A DNA stretch of 13,449 bases from NCBI GenBank assembly GCA_036940085.1, contig JALLBK010000822.1, positions 1-13,449 of the forward strand. The letters are read 5' to 3'. Source of the stretch: Discostella pseudostelligera (taxonomy: Eukaryota > Bacillariophyta > Thalassiosirophyceae > Thalassiosirales > Thalassiosiraceae). A model generated the notes under the pieces. That model was given only the letters and a program-made list of their open reading frames with translations, did not search any database and was not told the DNA's origin. The position numbers and the translations under genes are program-made. Shown here piece after piece: positions 8,923-13,449 of this stretch. Position 1 is the first letter of the stretch, and every line of letters starts with the position of its first letter.

Positions 8923-9465
8923 ATGATGAAGACACTTCTTGCTCACTTCGTTTTCATCGGATATGCAAGCTGCGTTATTGTCCAAGGATTCTGTACGTCA
9001 AATAATTCATCGCCGCGGCGTCTCATACCCCAACCGGAGTCATCATTTTTTGCTTCACTGACATCCGCATATCATAATCACCATGGCACAATATCTACGC
9101 CTCGACGTACTAGACATCGAAAGGCAATCACATTGAACTCAGTTCCGGATGGTATGCATTGGTTTGTCAAGACGGAACAATTCTGTAAACCCTATCCAGA
9201 AGTAAAAATTCATTTGGAAGCCCATCGTGCATGGGTACGCTCAATACGCGAACAATCCAACGACGAACACTCTGTACCCATTGTGAGTGGATATTGTGTC
9301 GACAGAAATGACAAACCAGGAGGGGGTGGATTAATGATATTTGCTGCCAAGGATTATGAGGCCGCGGAACAGTTCGTTAGGAGTGATCCCTTGATTATTA
9401 ATGATTGTGTAGATTGGCAGTTGAATAAGTGGATTGCAGAGACGGGGGATATTAGTATTGAGTAA
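8923..9465 (+). CDS. YciI-like domain protein, predicted plastid-targeted
   Basis: The frame is open from a GTG at 8911, but the first in-frame ATG is 8923 (a second follows at 8926), giving 180 aa. Residues 1-22 form a signal peptide (MMKTLLAHFVFIGYASCVIVQG). An aromatic residue, F23, sits at the likely cleavage point. Residues 23-75 are rich in Ser, Arg and Pro and lack acidic residues apart from one Glu, so the start resembles a diatom bipartite plastid leader. Residues about 78-172 match the YCII family, a ferredoxin-like dimeric fold: a WFVKTEQF strand, H97/H101 in the first helix, GYCVDRNDKPGGGGLMIFAA, a FVRSDPLI turn, and a last strand ending WQLNKWI. YciI relatives include small decarboxylases, dehalogenases and proteins of unknown role, so no reaction is assigned. 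It diverges from the translin-TRAX gene and converges on the Josephin gene. Confidence 0.75.
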   Translation: MMKTLLAHFVFIGYASCVIVQGFCTSNNSSPRRLIPQPESSFFASLTSAYHNHHGTISTPRRTRHRKAITLNSVPDGMHWFVKTEQFCKPYPEVKIHLEAHRAWVRSIREQSNDEHSVPIVSGYCVDRNDKPGGGGLMIFAAKDYEAAEQFVRSDPLIINDCVDWQLNKWIAETGDISIE

Positions 9466-9564
9466 TGTGTGCACTGGCGTTGAGCAGTCCGCCACTCTTC
9501 GAAGTTAACTTCACAGTCCACTTAATCAATAGTGCAGTGCATGCAAGTCGAGGTTGAAGGATTA

Positions 9565-10731
9565 TCACCTCTCTTGTCGTGTAAAATACGCACCGAAGAC
9601 GAGACATCCTTTGTGTTGTTGGGCATCCCTCATAAAATCCATCAATTCATTGTTGGTGTAAAATATAGACACAACATTCACTTTACTATCAATAAGAGAC
9701 CATGATGAAGTAGTAGAAGTAGCCTCTCTATGTTGTTGTTGTGTAGGACTGTTCTCCGACTGGATATTACCAGGTATTGGATTTTGTTTGTATTGCACAC
9801 CGGTAATTGCATACCAGTGTCGTCCAACGTCACAGAAATGTTTGACTATTGGTATATATTTTCCTATTCTAAGTAATGATGACGAGGGAGTTGGTCTTGT
9901 ATTGGTATTGAGGATGTATCCAATGAGACACTTGGATATTGATGCAGATGCAGCACCTCGGACATCATTTGCATTTTCGTGCACGGTTGCAGGGCAAGTG
10001 CCATCCTTTGGTACACGATAATATTCTAGCTCAATACCACGTCGAATCAAAGCCTCTTGCAATACCTCAAAAGAGTAGTTACCAAAGTAGGGTGTACCAT
10101 GATGGCTACATATTCGCTGCATCAATGATATGTTTTTGTGAGTCTCTCGCAAATTCGTCTCGTTGTTGCTAGGTGCATCATTTGATAATATTGCAGATTC
10201 ATCTCCCGAAGTTAACATTTGTTCACGTAGCGTGAGTTCGTGTGCAATATCGTCGAATTCTTGTTGAGTAGCAGCACGCCAATACCGTTTTGGGCGATTA
10301 CTCTTTGTCATCATCTCGTTATCACATTGTTGCTTGACGGTACCACGAGAACTCGACATGCTATCAATCTTACAAGAGAACTGATCGACATATCGACACA
10401 GGATTCTTTCACGATAAGTCCACTCATATGAAATTATTGATGTGTTGGACAGCTTTTGTTCGCTACCACAGCAGTCATCGTCGTAGTACTCGTGCTCGTG
10501 GCGTTGATGACAATCCTCCGCCTCGTCTACGCGCAATGAATCATAGTCCAAGTCGGAAGGTAATTGAAGTAGATTGTTTACGGCGTGAATAGCACATAAT
10601 TGTCGCACTTGCTGCTCGTGGATCATTATGATTATGATTATGAGCCGTCTTCGTGTTCTCTCCGTCTTCCTGCCTTTGTCCACTTTGTCCGTCTCCTTGA
10701 GCATGGTCCATGGGTCCATGTCCATGGCCAT
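9565..10731 (-). CDS. Josephin-type deubiquitinase
   Basis: Josephin enzymes (ataxin-3, JOSD1/2) are cysteine proteases that cut ubiquitin from substrates. Numbered from the ATG at 10731 (388 aa), the start motif is MIHEQQVRQLCAIHAVNNLLQ-like with catalytic Cys46. EFDDIAHEL and a GNYSFEVLQEAL helix follow, then GRHWYAI with His305 and LIDSKV with Asp348, as in the JOSD subgroup's LDSKL. The family triad is therefore present. An insertion of about 90 residues after NNLLQ and others near 180-210 and 325-340 make it about twice the length of JOSD proteins. They are Asp-, Ser- and Gln-rich, and cryptic introns cannot be excluded. The frame extends upstream only from TTG. ATG 10626, directly before IHEQQ, is an equally good start, because the 35 extra residues include Met/Asp and Ile runs from simple repeats. 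Confidence 0.8.
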   Translation of the reverse strand: MAMDMDPWTMLKETDKVDKGRKTERTRRRLIIIIIMIHEQQVRQLCAIHAVNNLLQLPSDLDYDSLRVDEAEDCHQRHEHEYYDDDCCGSEQKLSNTSIISYEWTYRERILCRYVDQFSCKIDSMSSSRGTVKQQCDNEMMTKSNRPKRYWRAATQQEFDDIAHELTLREQMLTSGDESAILSNDAPSNNETNLRETHKNISLMQRICSHHGTPYFGNYSFEVLQEALIRRGIELEYYRVPKDGTCPATVHENANDVRGAASASISKCLIGYILNTNTRPTPSSSLLRIGKYIPIVKHFCDVGRHWYAITGVQYKQNPIPGNIQSENSPTQQQHREATSTTSSWSLIDSKVNVVSIFYTNNELMDFMRDAQQHKGCLVFGAYFTRQER

Positions 10732-11061
10732 GGCGGTGGTCTGCAGTGGTGGTATTGTAACGTAGGTGGACTGTGTGGTGAAGAAGCCTGCAAAATCCAA
10801 AATCTAACCTTGCCAACAAAGGAACATTAGTAGTTTTCTACATACGAAATCCTAATTCGAGACATATCGGAATTTAAATTTAAACTTTGAAATTTAACTT
10901 TGACAATAAATTCACGATAGGAATCGGTATGACTAATTCTAATGCGAGAAAAAGATCTCATCGGCTTCAACAAGAAATCCTGACGTCACACATCCACCAA
11001 CTCCCTTCGCCACCACCACCGCCGGAGGTCACCGCCATCATAACACTCGAGATTTACCACC
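10732..11061. promoter_or_regulatory. Divergent promoter region with CRE palindrome and AT-rich block
   Basis: This region lies between the Josephin start and the lumenal-protein start. It holds a perfect TGACGTCA palindrome at 10981-10988, 74 bp before the ATG at 11062. There is also an AT-rich stretch at 10871-10910 beginning AATTTAAATTTAAA; a similar GATTTAAATTTAATTT lies at 11802-11817 before the last gene. In Phaeodactylum, TGACGT/ACGTCA elements bound by bZIP factors mediate CO2 and cAMP response of a carbonic anhydrase gene. The motif is seen; a matching role here is inferred. Confidence 0.4.
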
Positions 11062-11541
11062 ATGACCATGACGTCCGCTTCCGCCCTCATCTCCCTCCTC
11101 TTTCTCCTTCTCGCCTCATCCAGTATCACCCACGGATACTCCACCCAGCGAACAAATCGAAATTCACCACAATTATCGTTTTGGTCGTCGTCGTCATCAT
11201 CATCTTCTTCTTCTTCTTCTGACCCCCGACCTCAACAACAGCAGCCCCTCGTCAACAGCATCAACCGTAGCACCTTCCTCTCGATCACCTCCACATCTTG
11301 TCTCCTACCCTTCCTCACCGCGTCTCCGGCTCCAGTACACGCCAAAGAAGTCGATCCAGCATTAAAAGGCACAAAGGCCGATCCCGCCTTCCAGGGATGT
11401 TTAGGTCAATGCATGTATGAATGCACCAAACCCAAGGGATCGGAACAGAGAAGCCGCGCGGAATGTTTGCCGGAATGTAAAAGCAAGTGTGCCACGTCGA
11501 AGGAGCAGTTGATGACTGGGACACCTTTGAAGAAGGCGTAA
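11062..11541 (+). CDS. Small Cys-rich protein, predicted thylakoid lumen
   Basis: The 159-aa frame starts at an ATG in good context (ACCACCATG). Targeting looks tripartite. An ER signal (LISLLFLLLASSSITHG, then aromatic Y26) is followed by a Ser/Pro/Gln-rich transit stretch with twelve consecutive Ser. A second hydrophobic segment (TFLSITSTSCLLPFLTASPAPVHA) ends in a VHA|K processing site near residue 94, as in lumenal proteins. The segment has no twin Arg, so Sec import is more likely than Tat. The mature part is only about 65 residues and carries C113, C117, C121 and C135, C139, C143: a CX3CX3C pattern repeated on two likely helices, suggesting a hairpin pinned by disulfides. I do not recognise a named family. 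The C-terminus is basic (LMTGTPLKKA). Confidence 0.75.
   Translation: MTMTSASALISLLFLLLASSSITHGYSTQRTNRNSPQLSFWSSSSSSSSSSSSDPRPQQQQPLVNSINRSTFLSITSTSCLLPFLTASPAPVHAKEVDPALKGTKADPAFQGCLGQCMYECTKPKGSEQRSRAECLPECKSKCATSKEQLMTGTPLKKA
11185..11220 (+). repeat. Compound Ser-codon microsatellite
   Basis: Twelve consecutive Ser codons appear in ordered blocks: three TCG, three TCA, then six TCT. The tract lies in the transit-peptide part of the lumenal protein, where length change should be tolerated. The block order suggests slippage after point changes. Confidence 0.9.
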
Positions 11542-11881
11542 GGTGCACTACACGACCATAATATGGGGGCATGATGTTGATGCTGGCGCGTCCATTGAAG
11601 AATGGAGGGGAGTGTCAACAATAATTATGAGATGGTGCATGCGGCATTAAGTTTGGCTGCTCAAGGCAATCGAGGGAGAGAAGGAGTAAAACGCGCACAA
11701 GGTGAGAGATGTCACCCAGAGAAATCGTGCAATTATTGACGGATGTGATCAAGAAGAAGTTCAAGTGGAACCGACCATGAGAGGGTAGGTAGCATTTGTC
11801 TGATTTAAATTTAATTTCTCTGAGTATTTGAAATTGACGACTTCGATTCACACAACTTCCCGCCCACGCACCAACAGTGAA
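11542..11881. other. Intergenic region, 340 bp
   Basis: This holds the 3' end of the lumenal-protein gene and the promoter of the next plus-strand gene. The only motifs noticed are the AT-rich GATTTAAATTTAATTT at 11802-11817 and TTCCCGCCCA near 11856, a weak E2F-like match. No coding frame or RNA gene is supported. The downstream frame is open from TTG at 11828, but that is not taken as a start. Confidence 0.5.
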
Positions 11882-13159
11882 ATGAATTCATCGGCAGGTC
11901 AGATCGATAGCGAGACGCGTGAGGAATGTATCTTGTATGGACTAGACTGCCTCCATGTCAACGCTGTCGACAATGCGGAGAATAAGTTTGATGACGGTGC
12001 AGAGAGCATCGTCAGTGAAGAGTCTGGCCAGAATGCCATTCCACTGCAAGACCAAGTCGATAGTCGATTGTACCTTGTACGAGAAACGGCATCCGGCCAA
12101 CAGATATGGAAACGTTTCATGAGGGAAGAATCGGATGTCATTGCCAGTCATATCGCTGCGAACAATCGAACATCGTTTCGAGTTGGATGTCATTCGTATC
12201 GTAGCTTGCTTCCTCCGATTGTCGGTGATCAAACTCCCGTCCGAAGTCGAAGTTGGCTTCGAAATTGCAGTAGAGGGGTGTTGCAGAGCTATTTGCTATC
12301 TCGATCATCGAGTCATGATGGCCAAAGTTATCGCCTTCGCTTCCCGGAGCTCGTCTACTGTTGGTTTGCAGATTGCAATGATGACCGAAGAGCCGATGAT
12401 GATCGATGGGCCTTTTACCATGGATTGAAGTCGTCGGTAGATGTCGATCCTGAATATTGGCTCATGTACAATCTGCTGGATGGTATGCAAGGAGAAGGCT
12501 TTGTGTCATTCGTTGCCACCTCGTTTGAAACAATACAAAAACAGACAGGAAAGGCGATTGCTAGTAAATCTCAACTCATGAATACATTCTGCGACAGTGT
12601 GTTTGGTTTCGATGATAATGACGACGTCGATGATGGTCAAACATGCATGGCGACTATACCTATTGACACTGCAAACAAGATACAGCTTGTACTGTTTGAG
12701 GGGTTGTCCACCACCGTTACTGAAGTAATGACAAAGGATTATCGCACTTCAGATTTGAGGAGTAATGAGGTCGAATCGTCGTCGATTGATCTATTCAGTT
12801 TTGTCCAATGCATGATGAAGATATACCTATCACAAAGGAAGAAACGAACAACCCTCCTCAGACTTATGTTTGAAACAGCATCACAGGGTGTGTTGACCGA
12901 CTCGTATGATGCAAAAGGGAGTAACGCAATGTCCAAAAGGGATCTGGTAAGCGTTTCCCAGTTGTTTGAGATCCTTAACACTATTTGGAAAGATGTTACG
13001 CTTGAGGAGACGGTGATGATTTTCCGCGAAGCATATGATGCGATGTACCCACCCACTCAATGGGGCAAGATAGCTCCAGATGGAATCAACTTCCAGTGTT
13101 TCCTTATTGCTGTCGAAAGACTCCATGCGTTGTCCAGAGCTGTAGTTGTCAATATTTAA
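11882..13159 (+). CDS. Unrecognised soluble protein with degenerate EF-hand-like C-terminus
   Basis: The frame is open from a TTG at 11828, but the first ATG is 11882 (G at -3), giving 425 aa and ending TAA. I do not recognise the family. There is no signal peptide or membrane segment. The first 70 residues are acidic and polar. The centre carries a FPELVYCWF segment, then an Asp/Arg-rich stretch and WAFYHGLKSSVDVDPEYWLMYNLLDG, which read as packed helices. The C-terminal 130 residues alternate amphipathic helices with two loops (near DSYDAKGSNAMSKRDL and KIAPDGINFQCFL) that resemble broken EF-hand pairs. Neither has a full calcium-ligand set. Long uninterrupted coding and conserved-looking aromatic patches argue for a real gene. 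No intron is needed. Confidence 0.7.
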   Translation: MNSSAGQIDSETREECILYGLDCLHVNAVDNAENKFDDGAESIVSEESGQNAIPLQDQVDSRLYLVRETASGQQIWKRFMREESDVIASHIAANNRTSFRVGCHSYRSLLPPIVGDQTPVRSRSWLRNCSRGVLQSYLLSRSSSHDGQSYRLRFPELVYCWFADCNDDRRADDDRWAFYHGLKSSVDVDPEYWLMYNLLDGMQGEGFVSFVATSFETIQKQTGKAIASKSQLMNTFCDSVFGFDDNDDVDDGQTCMATIPIDTANKIQLVLFEGLSTTVTEVMTKDYRTSDLRSNEVESSSIDLFSFVQCMMKIYLSQRKKRTTLLRLMFETASQGVLTDSYDAKGSNAMSKRDLVSVSQLFEILNTIWKDVTLEETVMIFREAYDAMYPPTQWGKIAPDGINFQCFLIAVERLHALSRAVVVNI

Positions 13160-13449
13160 TCATGTAATTGTACAAAGTACTCTAGTTATCGAGTAGAGAA
13201 GATACAACATCGTCCATGCTCATCACAGCCAGCCGCCGATGGACGGACAGAAGCTGATTGGGCGGGAGTGTCACCTGTCGACGGACAGGTTACGGCGCGC
13301 CAAACTGCTTGTCGAAGCTGATTGCTTGTTGCTTGCTCGCCGCTCTGGGCTTTGGGAAGGTGCTGGTGGACGAAAAATAAGGAAAAAGGCAAATTTCGCA
13401 GCGCAGCTGCGAATTCGCAGCTTTTCGCACACGAAAAGGGGGCGCCGCA
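13160..13449. other. Non-coding end of window
   Basis: No gene is supported in this 290-bp stretch downstream of the last coding sequence. The final 55 bp are dense in inverted repeats, listed separately. A GGGCGGGAG lies near 13260 and a GGCGCGCC near 13295. Confidence 0.4.
13395..13438. repeat. Nested inverted repeats
   Basis: Three overlapping symmetric elements occur in 44 bp. TTCGCAGC-gca-GCTGCGAA at 13395-13413 is a perfect 8-bp stem with a 3-nt loop. AGCTGCGAATTCGCAGCT at 13405-13422 is a perfect 18-bp palindrome. CTTTTCG-caca-CGAAAAG at 13421-13438 is a 7-bp stem with a 4-nt loop. TTCGCAGC therefore occurs three times counting both strands. It could be a factor-binding cluster, a terminator-like hairpin or the edge of a small inverted-repeat element cut by the window end. 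Confidence 0.7.

Noticed and set aside
10887..11222. Plus-strand 111-codon frame ending in a Val/Ile/Phe run
   Set aside because: Its hydrophobic end is the shifted frame of the Ser-codon microsatellite, and the overlapping frame from 11062 has a better start context and a coherent targeting peptide.
1..13449. tRNA, rRNA, CRISPR, insertion sequences, viral or toxin genes
   Set aside because: No T-loop/cloverleaf candidate, spaced direct-repeat array, transposase or such coding sequence was seen on either strand.

Overview
The window reads as nuclear DNA from a diatom, most likely a centric one. Genes lie close together on both strands. Their introns are short, about 95-220 nt, with GT-AG borders. 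Two proteins begin with a signal peptide followed by a basic, Ser/Pro-rich transit stretch, as plastid-bound proteins of secondary algae do. One large secreted protein joins FG-GAP propeller repeats to a 'PTSQPT'-type linker, a layout common in diatoms. Nothing suggests operons, a virus or a mobile element. No tRNA, rRNA or CRISPR was seen. Several long open frames begin only at TTG or GTG, so the starts given here were moved to an ATG or to an upstream exon.

Layout. 1-654 is non-coding, with three E2F-type motifs and a degenerate tandem array of about 58-61 bp. 655-4082 (+) encodes a secreted protein: signal peptide, seven FG-GAP blades, Pro/Thr linker, then four Cys-containing chitin-binding-like modules. 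4083-4663 is a non-coding gap. 4664-6877 (+) is a four-exon gene that I reassembled from splice phase and motifs; it encodes an intracellular leucine-rich-repeat region fused to a complete PAQR/hemolysin-III seven-helix protein. 6984-8672 (-) encodes two translin-fold domains in one chain, the second carrying the TRAX catalytic acids: in effect a single-chain C3PO subunit. 8923-9465 (+) is a YciI-like domain with plastid targeting. 9565-10731 (-) is a Josephin-type deubiquitinase with large insertions. 11062-11541 (+) is a small predicted thylakoid-lumen protein with a twin CX3CX3C cysteine pattern. 11882-13159 (+) is an unrecognised, probably helical protein. 13160-13449 is non-coding and ends in nested inverted repeats.

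The genes do not form one evident pathway. The translin-TRAX and YciI genes diverge from a gap of about 250 bp, and the Josephin and lumenal-protein genes from about 330 bp. The LRR-PAQR and translin-TRAX genes, and the YciI and Josephin genes, converge with only about 100 bp between them. The two items most worth following are the LRR-PAQR fusion and the tandem translin-TRAX protein.
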